Notes under the pieces: model-generated
What the model was told of the DNA's origin: nothing
Databases searched by the model: none
Seen by the model: only the letters and a program-made list of their open reading frames with translations
Shown here: positions 1 through 10,388 of the stretch, one piece after another
Numbering within the stretch: the first letter of the stretch is position 1
Layout: each line of letters opens with the position of its first letter
Position numbers and translations under genes: made by a program
Assembly: GCA_024867545.1 (NCBI GenBank)
Contig: JANFNE010000065.1
Span: forward strand, 1 to 64,000
Length of the DNA stretch: 64,000 nt
Reading direction: 5' to 3'
Source: Phytopythium helicoides
Lineage: Eukaryota > Oomycota > Peronosporomycetes > Pythiales > Pythiaceae

Positions 1-411
1 ATCAACGACCTCATCACCCACGGGCCACCTGATAACCTCTGTTCGTCCACAAGATCGGCAAGCGCTGCAGACCGCGCTCCTCTCGACTTGCTTGCACACC
101 ATCAACGAATGCCCTGTCCAGCATGCTCCCTGAAATCCGAGCTCCGAGGGCTAACACCAACTTTTGCTTAGCACCTTCCCGTCGTCTGCGTGGGTTGCTT
201 CCCTTGCTCCCCTGACCAGCGTCTAGCACTGGCTTGGACTATTGCAGCACACCTTTCCTCCCCTTGCATACCTTGCGTTTAGCCGGTTAGAGGCTCCGCC
301 CTCGACACGTGCTCGCATCAATCGCTCAGTCTCCCTCCCAACGCAATCCAAAACTTGCCGGCTAGCACACAAGCACCTTCTTCACCGCCTCTTCAGCCAC
401 CCAAGACAAGC

Positions 412-1233
412 ATGAAGCTCCTGTCCGCCCTCACCGCCGGCGCCGTCGCCATGACTGCTGTCAACGCCCAGCTCTCGTACATCGAGTACATCGAGCAGTC
501 GCTCCTGAACGTGACGGATGCGTCCACGGAGGGCGACATCGGCACGCTCATCCTCGGCGGTACGTCCGTGCCGAGCGGAACCAAGACGTACACGACGGGT
601 GTCCGCTCCACCAGGGCCGGCACCGACTTCTGCGGCGGCTCGCTCATCACGCCCAAGCACGTGCTCACGGCCGCCCACTGCTACGGCAGCATCAGATACG
701 TGTCGGTCGGCACGCACTACCTGAGCGGCACGAGCGACGGCGAGCAGATCCGGGTGTCCAAGCAGACGCGCCACCCGAGCTACTCGAGCTCCACCAACTC
801 GTACGACTTCCTCGTGCTCGAGCTTGAGACCGCCAGCTCCTTCACGCCCGTGTCGCTCGCGGCCTCGGACGACTCGGACTACGTCGTGGGTGCCACCGCC
901 ACCGTCATGGGATGGGGCGTCACCACCGAGGACGGCAGCCAGTCTAGCACGCTGCTGCGCGTGGACGTGCCGATCGTGAGCGACTCGGACTGCGCCAAGG
1001 TGCTGGACGTCGACAGCACCATGATCTGTGCTGGTGGCAAGGCCAACAAGGACTCGTGCCAGGGCGACTCGGGTGGCCCGCTCATCGTCGAGGGCGACTC
1101 GGAGGACACGCTGATCGGCGTTGTGAGCTGGGGCAACGGCTGCGGTCTCGCCGGCTACCCTGGCGTCTACTCGCGTGTCTCCAAGGCTCGCACGTGGCTC
1201 GAGTCGGTGGCTCCGGGCGTGACCTTCCGCTAA
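412..1233 (+). CDS. Secreted trypsin-like serine protease (S1 family), copy A
   Basis: Single-exon gene for a 273-residue protein. An upstream in-frame ATG exists at 355, but the ATG at 412 is followed directly by a classical signal peptide (about residues 1-19), so 412 is chosen. The S1 catalytic triad is intact: His89 in TAAHC, Asp132 in YDFLVLE and Ser220 in GDSGGP. Asp214, six residues before the serine, predicts cleavage after Lys/Arg. The mature N-terminus is probably Ile47 (ILGG, equivalent to trypsin IVGG), but the residue before it is Leu, not Lys/Arg, so activation by trypsin itself is not obvious. Phytophthora glucanase-inhibitor proteins are S1 homologues that lost the triad; this one has not and is probably active. 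A close paralogue of identical length lies at 3780-4601 on the other strand. Likely role: an extracellular protease acting on host proteins. Confidence 0.92.
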   Translation: MKLLSALTAGAVAMTAVNAQLSYIEYIEQSLLNVTDASTEGDIGTLILGGTSVPSGTKTYTTGVRSTRAGTDFCGGSLITPKHVLTAAHCYGSIRYVSVGTHYLSGTSDGEQIRVSKQTRHPSYSSSTNSYDFLVLELETASSFTPVSLAASDDSDYVVGATATVMGWGVTTEDGSQSSTLLRVDVPIVSDSDCAKVLDVDSTMICAGGKANKDSCQGDSGGPLIVEGDSEDTLIGVVSWGNGCGLAGYPGVYSRVSKARTWLESVAPGVTFR

Positions 1234-2189
1234 TTTGGACGCTTCATTGTGCGCCTGCTGCGTCATGACGACTTTTACTCGTTTGCATGGATAGTGATCG
1301 CAGCATGGAAGGTGACAATTCGCGCTGTTACGTGCGTTTGAGTCGAAGTTTTGAACCAAGCGAATGAAAAATGGACTTTGCAGTTGAATTTCTAGGTCGT
1401 TCACACATTGATATGCAATGACTGGCAACCAAGTCGATCAACACTGAGGTCATGTAGTTGACTGAGTTGAGTGCGTCGCTTAGATCGCACGGTGCTCAAG
1501 GCGGTGGGTGCCAACAACAAGGATCTTGTCTGCGGTGTGTGTGGGACATTGTGCTTGCGGAGTGAAAGTGTTCTTCATGTACGAATGTTGCTTGAGATCC
1601 CTGAATGAGCAATGCCATCGGCATTGCACTAGCTAACGACCGATAAATTGAAATTTGGCTCGACCAATGCCAGTCACAACCATGCCATTTGATCAGCAAC
1701 CGATCAGGGGATTTGAGGTCACACTCACGTGATGCACCTTTTGTGTGTACGGTCACGACCAGCTCAACGACCATCATGCGAACAGCGGGATTCGAGGAGC
1801 GTGCGTAACATGCCGCTGAGGTGTCTGTTGTCGTGTTGGAGAGCCGTTTGTGGCCCTCTAGCTGTCGACGTCTTGCTCCTGCGCCGGGGTGCGTGGATGA
1901 GTCTATAGTTTCATCAAGGAGTCTCGGCACGTGCAACGGCTCCAAAGCAGCTCTAAACAAACGACTAAGCTACTCGCTGTTATAGCAAATCGCGGCAGGA
2001 GGACTGCGCGTATAGACAGCCCGATATTGTTGCTTCGCTGGGTCGTCTCGTGGATACTGATAGAGGACCCACGTCTCAGTGCGTTGGGCGACCACAAGGC
2101 CCTCACAACGGCGCAAAAGACTCATTCATATGCTGTGGGTCTCTGAACAAGAGACACCTCGACCTCGAGCTCTCTAATCCTTTGTTTGT
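1234..2189. other. Intergenic region between trypsin A and pectin lyase
   Basis: About 950 bp with no recognisable gene. The longest open frame (1496-1960, minus strand) has an amino-acid composition unlike a real protein and shows no motif or signal peptide. The last part must carry the upstream regulatory sequence of the pectin lyase gene. Confidence 0.5.
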
Positions 2190-2203
2190 TCATTTCCCAA
2201 TCG
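2190..2203 (+). promoter_or_regulatory. Oomycete-type initiator upstream of pectin lyase
   Basis: The sequence TCATTTCCCAATCG matches 12 of 14 positions of the published oomycete core element TCATTYYNCAWTTT (initiator plus flanking promoter region). It lies about 60 nt before the ATG at 2263, a normal distance for a short oomycete leader. This supports 2263 over the longer in-frame start at 2050, which would lie upstream of the initiator. Confidence 0.6.
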
Positions 2204-2262
2204 TCCAGCTCCCGAGCAAGACTACTCACCACCCTCGCACCTCCACACAAGACCAACACACG

Positions 2263-3474
2263 ATGAAGGTCTTCTCGTACGGAATCGCTGTCTTCGTCGC
2301 CGTCATCGCCCTCGTCTCCGACAACGCCGACGCCATCAACACCGGCACCGCCAAGGGTCTCGCCGCCGGAACCACTGGCGGAGGCAACGCCACGCCAGTC
2401 TACCCGTCGACGGTCGCCCAGCTCAAGAGCTACCTGTCCAGCTCCAGTGCACAGGTCATCATCCTCAACAAGACGTTCGACTTCCGCGGGACGGAGGGAA
2501 CGACCACGGAGACGGGATGCCGTCCACCGTCCAACCAGCAGTGCCTCGCCAAGAACAACGGACACAAGGGCCAGGACTGCATCCTCCAGTCGGGCGGCTT
2601 CTCCGGCACCGGTGGCTGCGAGAACGGCAAAGCCGTCACCATCACGTACGATAACGCCGCGCTGCAGAAGAACATGCTGCAGATCACGTCCAACAAGACG
2701 CTACGCGGCGTCGGCACCAAGGGTGTCATCGTCGGCAAGGGCTTTTGGATTCTCGGCTCCAACGTCATCATCCAGAACATCCACATCACGAACCTGAACC
2801 CGCACTTGATCTGGGGAGGAGATGCCATCTACCTGCAGGGCCAGACCAACGGCGCCATCCAGAAGAACATTTGGCTCGACCACATGAAGTTCTCCAAGGT
2901 CGGTCGTCAGTTCATCGCCACGAACCTCGCGAGCTCCGACTCGATGACCATCAGCAACTGCGACTTTGACGGGTACACCGAGTACTCGGCCACGTGCGAC
3001 GACCGCCACTACTGGACCATGCTCTTCTACGGCACCAAGACGCAGGTGAGCCTCATCAACAACTACATCCACCAGACGTCAGGCCGCTCGCCCAAGGTCG
3101 GCGAGGACTCCATCATTCACGCGGCCAACAACTACCTGTTCAACAACTCGGGCCACAACTTCGCTCCCGTCGAGCATTCGTACACGATCGCCGAGGGCAA
3201 CTACCTCGACACGTGCACCACGCCTGTGCTCATCACGGACAAGACGAGCACCATCTACGCGGAGACGTCGGGCGGCTCGACGTGCTCGTCCTACCTCGGC
3301 CGCTCGTGCGCCAAGAACGTGAACGTAAACTCACAGAACAACCTGATCAGCCAGTTGGGCAGCACGGCGCTCAAGACGGGCGCCAACGTGGCCAAGAAGT
3401 ACACGGCGACGGCGGCGGCTAAGCTGTCGACCAACGGCAACAACTTTGGCGTCGGCACGCTCGCGGCCATCTAA
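2263..3474 (+). CDS. Secreted pectin lyase (polysaccharide lyase family 1)
   Basis: Single-exon gene for 403 residues that begins with a signal peptide of about 24 residues ending NADA. The body is a PL1 parallel beta-helix with the features of the pectin lyase branch: WGGDAIYL at 184-191, IWLDH near 203, GRQ at 214-216, then TSGRSPKV at 272-279, where Arg275 corresponds to the catalytic arginine. The stretch from the CDDRHYW motif to NNYIH is typical of pectin lyase rather than pectate lyase, so the substrate is probably methyl-esterified pectin cut by beta-elimination (EC 4.2.2.10). Cysteines near 86, 94, 106 and 119 suggest a disulfide-braced N-terminal region. It lies between two trypsin paralogues and converges on trypsin B with a 305-bp gap in which I see no gene. 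Role: plant cell-wall degradation. Confidence 0.93.
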   Translation: MKVFSYGIAVFVAVIALVSDNADAINTGTAKGLAAGTTGGGNATPVYPSTVAQLKSYLSSSSAQVIILNKTFDFRGTEGTTTETGCRPPSNQQCLAKNNGHKGQDCILQSGGFSGTGGCENGKAVTITYDNAALQKNMLQITSNKTLRGVGTKGVIVGKGFWILGSNVIIQNIHITNLNPHLIWGGDAIYLQGQTNGAIQKNIWLDHMKFSKVGRQFIATNLASSDSMTISNCDFDGYTEYSATCDDRHYWTMLFYGTKTQVSLINNYIHQTSGRSPKVGEDSIIHAANNYLFNNSGHNFAPVEHSYTIAEGNYLDTCTTPVLITDKTSTIYAETSGGSTCSSYLGRSCAKNVNVNSQNNLISQLGSTALKTGANVAKKYTATAAAKLSTNGNNFGVGTLAAI

Positions 3475-3779
3475 GCCTCCGATCGGTAGCTCGTCCGGGA
3501 TGACCGAAGGGGAAAGAGGGTATTGTAGATGTGTTTGGTGGCGACGAAGACGAAGCGGATGCTTCGAGACGATGTAGATGTCACGTGTGGTAGTGGTCTA
3601 GAGATCAAGCAAGCACCGCCACACGCAGTGCAAAATAGATGTGATTGTGAAATGCAGTCGACGCTTTCATAGAGATTCAATTCACATTATCATATCGCGC
3701 TGCAACGCAAGCAAGCAGCACGCCACGCCCAGGCCATCCAGCCATGGGCTGATCGACAACATCTACCCGCGGCTGCAAT

Positions 3780-4601
3780 TTAGCGGAAGGTGACGCCCGG
3801 AGCCACCGACTCGAGCCACGAACGGACCTTCGACACGCGGCCGTAGACACCAGGGTAGCCGGCGTGGCCGCAGCCATCACCCCAGCTCACAACGCCGATC
3901 AGCGTGTCCTCCGAGTCGCCCTCGATGATGAGCGGGCCACCCGAGTCGCCCTGGCACGAGTCCTTGTTGGCCTTGCCACCCGCACACAACATGGAGCTGT
4001 CGATGCTCAGCACCTTGGCGCACGCTGAGTCGCTCACGATCGGCACGTCCACGCGCTTGAGCACCGTCGGCTGGTTGCCATCCTCGGTGGTGACACCCCA
4101 TCCCATGACGGTGGCGGTGGCACCCACGACGTAGTCCGAGTCGTCGGCCGCGGCTAGCGCCACGGGCGTGAACGTGCTCGCCTTCTCAAGCTCGAGCACA
4201 AGGAAGTCGTATGAGTACGTCTTGGCAACGTTGCTCGGGTGCTTGGTCTGCTTCTTGACCTTGATTTGCTCACCGTCCTTGGTGCCGCTCGTGTAGTGCG
4301 TGCCGACCGACACGTAGGCGATATCGCCGTAGCAGTGCGCGGCCGTGAGCACGTGCTTGGACGTGATGAGCGTGCCACCACAGAAGTCGGTGCCGGCCGC
4401 GGTGTCGCGGATGCCGACCGTGTAGGTCTTGTCTCCGATCGGGACGGTGGTGCCGCCGAGGATGAGCGTATCGATCGAGCCCGTGGCCTCGGTCGAGTTG
4501 CTCGAGAGCGCGAGGTACTCGTCGACGGTGAGTGGGTCGGCGGCGGCTGAGCTAGCCATGACGGCGGCCGCGACGCTCAGGGCGGTGGCGAAGACCTTCA
4601 T
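3780..4601 (-). CDS. Secreted trypsin-like serine protease (S1 family), copy B
   Basis: Single-exon gene for 273 residues, the same length as copy A and collinear with it throughout. The signal peptide covers roughly residues 1-21 and is cleaved near ADP. The triad His89, Asp132 and Ser220 is intact, the primary specificity residue is again Asp214, and the activation site is again Leu46/Ile47 (ILGG). The C-terminal ten residues are identical to copy A, whereas the signal peptide and pro-region have diverged, as expected for an old duplication with conserved catalytic domains. The inverted arrangement around the pectin lyase suggests an inverted duplication. An initiator-like element lies upstream at 4655-4670. 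Probably active, not a glucanase inhibitor protein. Confidence 0.93.
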   Translation of the reverse strand: MKVFATALSVAAAVMASSAAADPLTVDEYLALSSNSTEATGSIDTLILGGTTVPIGDKTYTVGIRDTAAGTDFCGGTLITSKHVLTAAHCYGDIAYVSVGTHYTSGTKDGEQIKVKKQTKHPSNVAKTYSYDFLVLELEKASTFTPVALAAADDSDYVVGATATVMGWGVTTEDGNQPTVLKRVDVPIVSDSACAKVLSIDSSMLCAGGKANKDSCQGDSGGPLIIEGDSEDTLIGVVSWGDGCGHAGYPGVYGRVSKVRSWLESVAPGVTFR

Positions 4602-4654
4602 CTTGGTTGTGAAGCTGGAGCTGGAGCTGGAGAGGCTTGTGAGGGGAAGGCGGT

Positions 4655-4670
4655 CAATTCGGGAATGAGC
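4655..4670 (-). promoter_or_regulatory. Oomycete-type initiator upstream of trypsin B
   Basis: Read on the minus strand, GCTCATTCCCGAATTG closely matches the oomycete core promoter GCTCATTYYNCAWTTT, with mismatches at two positions. It lies about 55-70 nt before the ATG at 4601. A CT-rich run (4673-4689 on the plus strand) lies immediately upstream. Confidence 0.6.
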
Positions 4671-6763
4671 TTTCTCTCTCTCTCTCTGTCCGATCGATCG
4701 CGTCTACAGCGTTTCGGTCTCCAGCAGGAGCTGATGAGTCGGTCTCCGTCAGTGTGGACGAACTCAGATGCGAGCTCTGGCTAGCATGAAGCAGGGCCCA
4801 TCTCACGATCCGGAGTGCCCATTCACCGCCGGCACGAGCCACGTTTGAGCAATGCGGATCGCTCATCAAGCCCAGGGTGAGTAACTCGTTATCAGATGGC
4901 AGATTTGTCAACAGCTTCAGCGATCTCCGAGCTGCCGTGGCATCGTCGGAGAGCGCAATGGCTTTGCCCATGGAGGCTCACGTGACGTGGACGCAAACGC
5001 ATCTGATAACACCGCAAGACTGCGTTTTCGATTTGCAAATGACGTGTAGATACAAAATAGATAAGTGCAACTGCGTACAAGAACTCAAATCGTTGGACCT
5101 GGTGGTATTTGGTATTTCCACCTCCCCTACTTATGATAGTGACACCCCTCCTCACGTGAGGTGCTGGAAGGCCACTCATTCGCGATTCCGCTCACTATTT
5201 GACCTGTTCATGCGTCTCTCCTCCTTTGTACTCCTTTGCATGTGACGCCTTGTTGCCGTCGGCTTTGCTCGGTTTGGGTCGTCGGCGTGGGGGACTCGCT
5301 CCCCCAGCCCTGCCGCTCGTCCTTCATGCATCAGCCTAGAGAGAACTCTTCCCCTTTTCGGATGGGCCGCACGTTCCGTTGCGGCTTGTCTTGTTCAAGG
5401 GAAGGACATGCACACCACACACTCAATAGCGCAGTGTTGCGTCGACTAGAAAATGCGTTCCATGCAACGACTGTAGGTTTTGTAGGCAGCCCGAGCTATT
5501 GTGTGAGCAGTTTGCCAATGCTGTATACGCCTTGGCTGCGCCGTTCCGGCGTAGCGTTGGGGAGATTTTTTGTTGGCGAGAAAGAAGAGAAAAACACGGC
5601 CAGGTGCCAGAGCCTACGAGCGGTTGGGTGGCTATCGAAGCTGTGCGATTGCTGATGATGCATGCTACAGCAAGTTGCGCTTTCACACACACCTCGCGCA
5701 GTCTCACCGCGAAAGAGTCGCCGTCTCTCTTGTGCCGCCAAAAAGCAAAACGAACTCACTCCCCGCCAAGTGCCGAGAGCTTTACAGTAATAGCATCGCG
5801 GCGCAGCTATCAGCGACAAAGGGAACCAACTTGATCTAAAATCAATCCCACTTGTTTCACCTAGGAAATCAAACCGAACCCAGGAAGGTCGCAGCGTCCA
5901 TTTGTGCCGTAGTCGATCCCTCTAGAATCAAAATCATCGCCGGCATGCTCATGTGGAATCAACCTAGCTTGTTAGGTCAGAACGAAAACACCGACTTCGC
6001 GCTCATGAGCACCCGATTCAAGTTGCCGACTCGCTGATCGAAGGCGTACGTATGGTGGTAGGGACATCCGGTTGCGTGCCGATACTGGTTGAATTGTTAA
6101 GAGAAATACGCAGGTCGATTTGGCTCTCATTTTTGTCGCTGCTGGTCGAGAGCGAGAATCATTTCAGGATCAAGACGCAAGCATCATTTCGCGCCTACAG
6201 CAGTTCAATGCGTTCGAGTTGGCATGGAATCCGAGCAAAAGGAAGTCTGCAGGATTCCATTTTGAGTTTGTGTCCGACGAAATCGCGGCAAAACGGAGCT
6301 CTTTTGACATTGACAACACGGCGACGGAATCTAGGGAGCCTAACAATCAAGTTACATTCAACTTTTCGTTATACTGCCGCGCGGAAATTATTATTTAAGC
6401 CATGTCTGCTTCGCTCCAGCGGACTGCTTCTGAGCATTTGCAGCTGCAAGAACATACGACGTTCGAAGGTTTCAAGAAGGCGCGTGTTCGTTGTGTCTCC
6501 TTGACAATCTCGGCATATGGCAGGATCCCAGGCACTCCATGCTAATGAGCATCATTCGTATCATGCGGAGAATTTCGCAACCAGACCATTTACTAACTGT
6601 AGTGCCCTACACGAAAATTGCTGTCAGCAACAGCGTCTCTCGTCAATCAAGCAAGAGCACATCGGCTCGACAGCGAGGATTTCCAGCTCGTGATTTCGCT
6701 AGTCGCACTCACCATTTCGATTATGACCTATCAAAAACTTTAGCCAAAATCCATTGAGCCACA
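4671..6763. other. Intergenic region before the ARM gene cluster
   Basis: About 2.1 kb without a gene I can support. It holds a short CT microsatellite near 4674 and a perfect 12-bp palindrome with an E-box core (CCTCACGTGAGG) near 5150. Several open frames of 90-150 codons occur on both strands (for example 5236-5655 and 6052-6504), but none has a signal peptide, domain motif or convincing composition. The region just before 6764 should hold the ARM copy 1 promoter; no clear initiator was seen. Confidence 0.5.
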
Positions 6764-9628
6764 ATGCGCTCGACCGTGGAGGTGGCGAACGCGCTCGCGG
6801 CGCTGCGCAACTTGGCGGAGACGCAGCGCAGTCGCGACCTCATCGCAAAGTCCAACGGAATCCCAGCCATCGTCAAATTCGTATCACTCGGAACTCACGC
6901 GCAAAAGACGTTCGCGGCCGGGGTTTTGTGGCATTTGAGCGAGTCGAGCGAGTGCCAGGCGGCGATCGGCGAGGCTGGTGGAGTTGAGGCGTTGGTGGAA
7001 CTGGTTCGATACGGCGATGATGTGCAGCGTAAGAATGCGACTGGCGCGTTGATGAAGTTGGCGGAGCTTGGCGTGAATCGCGATCGAATAGCGTCTTGTG
7101 GTGGCGTGGAGGTGTTGGTGGCGTGTGTTCAAGCTGCGAGTGCTGATGGGTGCTTAGAGTCTACTGTTGGCCCAGAAATTGTGGAAGAGGATGCTGATAG
7201 AGTTGATACCCCATGCCAGTATGCTTTTGAAGATAGTATGCCTGCTGAAGTACCGGAAAACGGAAGCGACCAGGAAGAATTGGAAATGATGCAAGACGGT
7301 GACTCACCTCATTCTACGATGACGAAAATAAGTATTGAAGATCATGAAGAGCAGACCGAAATGAGCGAGTGCACATTCGAAGACGGAGAAGTATCCGATG
7401 ATGACGGCGGTATCAACGGGATTTTGCAGCAGCTGAAGGGTGGGAATCGAGAAGAAAAGATCATGGTTTTGAGACAACTTTGTGATATTCCTGCGTCAAG
7501 GATCCTTTCTATCACCCCGGTAATATCAATCATAGTGGCACAACTGCACGAAGATAGTCGAGATTGTAGGTGTCTAGCCGCCAAAATCTTGCGAAGCATG
7601 TGTCAACACCCTAGTCTTGAAACGCGCGTTGTTGATGCGGTGGATGTTTCTTCACTGTTGAGACTTGCAACGGGTAGCGATCAAGAAAAATATGAGGCTG
7701 CATTACTTCTCAAAATACTTGCTGAGGAGTCTGTCAGTGTGCGCGAAGCCATCGCGAAGGTAACACCTACAAAAACGATGATCTCTCTTTTGTTTGCAAG
7801 CAACAGTGAGACAAAACTTGCTGCTATGTGTACATTGCAAACAGTGATCGAAGATGAAGAGGCACAAAAGTCCCTGATGCGATCTAAGGGTATTCAGGCG
7901 CTGGTCAATATCCTCATAGAGGGTGTGAAGTCTGAAACTGTTTTGGCCGTGCACTTGTTGTCTGCTCTTCATGATAAAAACAGCGTCGAGGCGGAAATTT
8001 ACCTACACAAAAACATTGATGCGTTGATCTGTCTGTTTCAAGAAGGTGCTCCACATTTGGTATTCTTCGCCGTGAGGCAGTTAATTCGATTCCCGCATCC
8101 GAAACTCATTTCCACGATTCTGAAGGCGGGATGTGTACGGAAATTTGTATCGATGCTAGAACACGAGGACACATCCCTTCGCCGTTCTATAGGTCAAATA
8201 CTTTCTTCAATGTCATCGACGCAAGACGGCGCTTTGGCTTTGATGTCAATGGGTATGCACAAAATATTTGCGAGGGTAGTTCAAGAGAACGATATTGACA
8301 TAACAACTCACAGTTCTCTTGCTTTAAGTCGACTGTCAGCTATATTCAGCAACAGAGCCACCCTCAGCACTGCCGAGATAGTTTGCCCGATGATTTCACT
8401 TCTACTTCGCGGTACAGCACCGCACAAAACTCACGCAGCTAAATTTTTATTGAATTTGTCTCGTGAGCCTCCGGGTGCTATGGAGTTGGCAAGAGCAAGC
8501 TGTATCCCGATTTTGATTGCATCGTTGAAAACTAAACAAAAGTCGATCAGATCTCTTTCGGTTAACATCCTTCTGAATATCCTGCGGCAAGAATCACTAC
8601 ACGAGCAAGCTGTTGAAGCTGGAATCATCCCTAGCTTGGTTGGCTTTATTCGAGATGATGTGGACTCTCAGCAAACAGAGGCGTGCAAAATTCTAAATAG
8701 ACTCGCCAATTCTCCCGAACGCGTGGAAGCAATCGGTGCAAGTGGAGGGGTTTCGGTTGTTTTAGCGATTCTGAAGCGAACGCCGATACCACTCAACGAC
8801 GAAGCTGCAACTCTTCTCATCAAGCTTGGCGCAACTGAGTTCAACCGATTTGTTATCGTTCGTCAAAATGGTGTCCGTGCGTTGGTGGAATCGCTTAGGT
8901 GCAACTTGCCTGTTTCGCTACTTCTCGAAGCCACTAGATTACTTGAAGCAATCTCTAAAGACTCGAGAGTACAGGAAGCAATCATCATAGCAAATGGCGT
9001 TCCGTGCTTGATGGATGTACTAAGGTTTGACAAGTCCGGTGATATGGCTCCTGTGAAGATACTTGTGAATATATCTAGAACAAAGATGCACCGGCCAGCT
9101 TTAGTCAGAGCTGGGATGATGCCGCTCGCAGTGAGAATGCTAAGCGGAACAGAAAGATCGCACGAAGCCGACTGCTTTACGGAGATTCTGGTAAATCTAG
9201 CCTCAGAGAAGGCACTCCACCCGCTCCTTCTTGCAGATGATGTTCTACTACCTTTAGTTGCACTTGCCCAAAAGGGATACGACTTTGAGAAGCAGCACGC
9301 AGCCGGCGTTTTGGCAGTACTAGCCGACGACTATGCTGGCTGTATAGCGATCCAGAGAGCGGGTGGAATTCCTCCATTGATTGGTCTTCTCAGCGACCAA
9401 TTCGAGCTCCCGAAGGCGAATGCTCTATGGGCAGTCTGCAAACTGGCGGAAGCGGATTCGTGCCGACTAGAAATTCGAGAGGTTGGAGGAGTATCAGTGC
9501 TGCGTGAATCCATCTCGACAATCCGGGCCACTGTGAGGCCCCAGATTGAGCGAGCACTCTGGCTTCTTGCCGATGGGGAAAACCAAGCATACACAACAGG
9601 AAAACGACAACGACTGGAGTACATGTAG
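6764..9628 (+). CDS. Armadillo-repeat protein, copy 1
   Basis: Uninterrupted 954-residue frame built almost wholly of ~42-residue ARM repeats of the pattern G-G-hydrophobic-L-V-x-L-hydrophobic, followed by an alanine/leucine helix. Residues ~1-125 form three canonical repeats encoded by a GC-rich segment nearly identical in nucleotide sequence to ARM copies 2 and 3. They are followed by an acidic, low-complexity linker (~130-215, rich in Glu/Asp/Ser) and then about sixteen more divergent repeats encoded by AT-richer DNA. The C-terminus ends in a basic KRQR cluster that could act as a nuclear signal. ARM superhelices bind peptide partners; the partner here is unknown. No other domain (F-box, U-box, kinase) is present. 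The start is the first ATG of the frame and matches the conserved beginning of the other copies. Confidence 0.85.
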   Translation: MRSTVEVANALAALRNLAETQRSRDLIAKSNGIPAIVKFVSLGTHAQKTFAAGVLWHLSESSECQAAIGEAGGVEALVELVRYGDDVQRKNATGALMKLAELGVNRDRIASCGGVEVLVACVQAASADGCLESTVGPEIVEEDADRVDTPCQYAFEDSMPAEVPENGSDQEELEMMQDGDSPHSTMTKISIEDHEEQTEMSECTFEDGEVSDDDGGINGILQQLKGGNREEKIMVLRQLCDIPASRILSITPVISIIVAQLHEDSRDCRCLAAKILRSMCQHPSLETRVVDAVDVSSLLRLATGSDQEKYEAALLLKILAEESVSVREAIAKVTPTKTMISLLFASNSETKLAAMCTLQTVIEDEEAQKSLMRSKGIQALVNILIEGVKSETVLAVHLLSALHDKNSVEAEIYLHKNIDALICLFQEGAPHLVFFAVRQLIRFPHPKLISTILKAGCVRKFVSMLEHEDTSLRRSIGQILSSMSSTQDGALALMSMGMHKIFARVVQENDIDITTHSSLALSRLSAIFSNRATLSTAEIVCPMISLLLRGTAPHKTHAAKFLLNLSREPPGAMELARASCIPILIASLKTKQKSIRSLSVNILLNILRQESLHEQAVEAGIIPSLVGFIRDDVDSQQTEACKILNRLANSPERVEAIGASGGVSVVLAILKRTPIPLNDEAATLLIKLGATEFNRFVIVRQNGVRALVESLRCNLPVSLLLEATRLLEAISKDSRVQEAIIIANGVPCLMDVLRFDKSGDMAPVKILVNISRTKMHRPALVRAGMMPLAVRMLSGTERSHEADCFTEILVNLASEKALHPLLLADDVLLPLVALAQKGYDFEKQHAAGVLAVLADDYAGCIAIQRAGGIPPLIGLLSDQFELPKANALWAVCKLAEADSCRLEIREVGGVSVLRESISTIRATVRPQIERALWLLADGENQAYTTGKRQRLEYM

Positions 9629-9758
9629 TTGCAGTTGCCTTTGCAGGAACAAATGTGCTGGTACAGATGTCAATCACCATGATGGCATGTTTTGATCAAT
9701 CACAACGGCTGGAATGCCGGACTTGAGTGCCATAGTAACGCGAACGCTGATTGCGACA

Positions 9759-9830
9759 ATGCGCTTGGTCGTGGAGGTGGCGAACGCGCTCGCGGCGCTG
9801 CACAACTTGGCTTTTTTCCTTGAGTCGTGA
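9759..9830 (+). pseudogene. Truncated ARM gene 5' fragment
   Basis: From the ATG at 9759, the first ~17 codons match the start of the neighbouring ARM genes (VEVANALAALHNLA). The sequence then leaves the family abruptly after about 55 bp and stops at 9830. This is a broken copy of the 5' cassette lying between ARM copies 1 and 2, consistent with local duplication and deletion. Confidence 0.75.
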
Positions 9831-10280
9831 ATTTGCAAGATGGAGTCCAAGCGGCCGCATTCCCCGAGTCATGACTCGGAGCATCGCAGCAAGCCTCCAG
9901 ACCTTTCCAGGCCAGCAGCCGCATCTCCGGTGTGCCTTTTCAAGTCCGCGGTGCCGGTGATCGGTCACGAAGTCGTTTGGCGCGCAACGTGCCAGTCGAA
10001 GTAGCCATGCAATTGGTTACGCGGTGCGCTCGCGTGCGGTAGCGGATGAAGAAGCGCTGGACGCAGATCGTCCACGGCGGGCTCCTGACCAGCTGGAACG
10101 ATTTTGTCAGTTGAGCTGCGTGTGTGGTCGCTGGCAAGCGCCCGAACGTGTTCTTGCCTCGAAGTAGCACGGTAATGACCTCGACCGCAACGGCTCTGCC
10201 TCGTGGTTTGGACTCTGTAGGCACCAAGCGCCTCACAGTCTTCTCACGTCAACGCAAATGCTGGCATCGCGCAAGCCGTC

Positions 10281-10331
10281 GGATCAACTGATGTTCAGGA
10301 TCAACTGATGTTCAGGATCAACTGAGGTCCA
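10281..10331 (+). repeat. Three tandem copies of a 17-bp unit
   Basis: GGATCAACTGATGTTCA occurs twice exactly (10281-10297, 10298-10314), followed by a third copy with changes at its 3' end (10315-10331). A minisatellite-like array in the spacer upstream of ARM copy 2. Confidence 0.9.
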
Positions 10332-10388
10332 GGATTCTAGTTTCAGGGCTCTTGTCCAAGCCGGTGAACGTGGTCGAGTGCTCCCTTG

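Noticed and set aside
382..1428. Long antisense frame across trypsin A (minus strand)
   Set aside because: Shadow of a GC-rich coding gene; composition is Arg/Ala/Val/His-biased with no motif.
412..4601. Glucanase-inhibitor proteins (GIP)
   Set aside because: GIPs lack an intact catalytic triad; both trypsins here retain all three residues.
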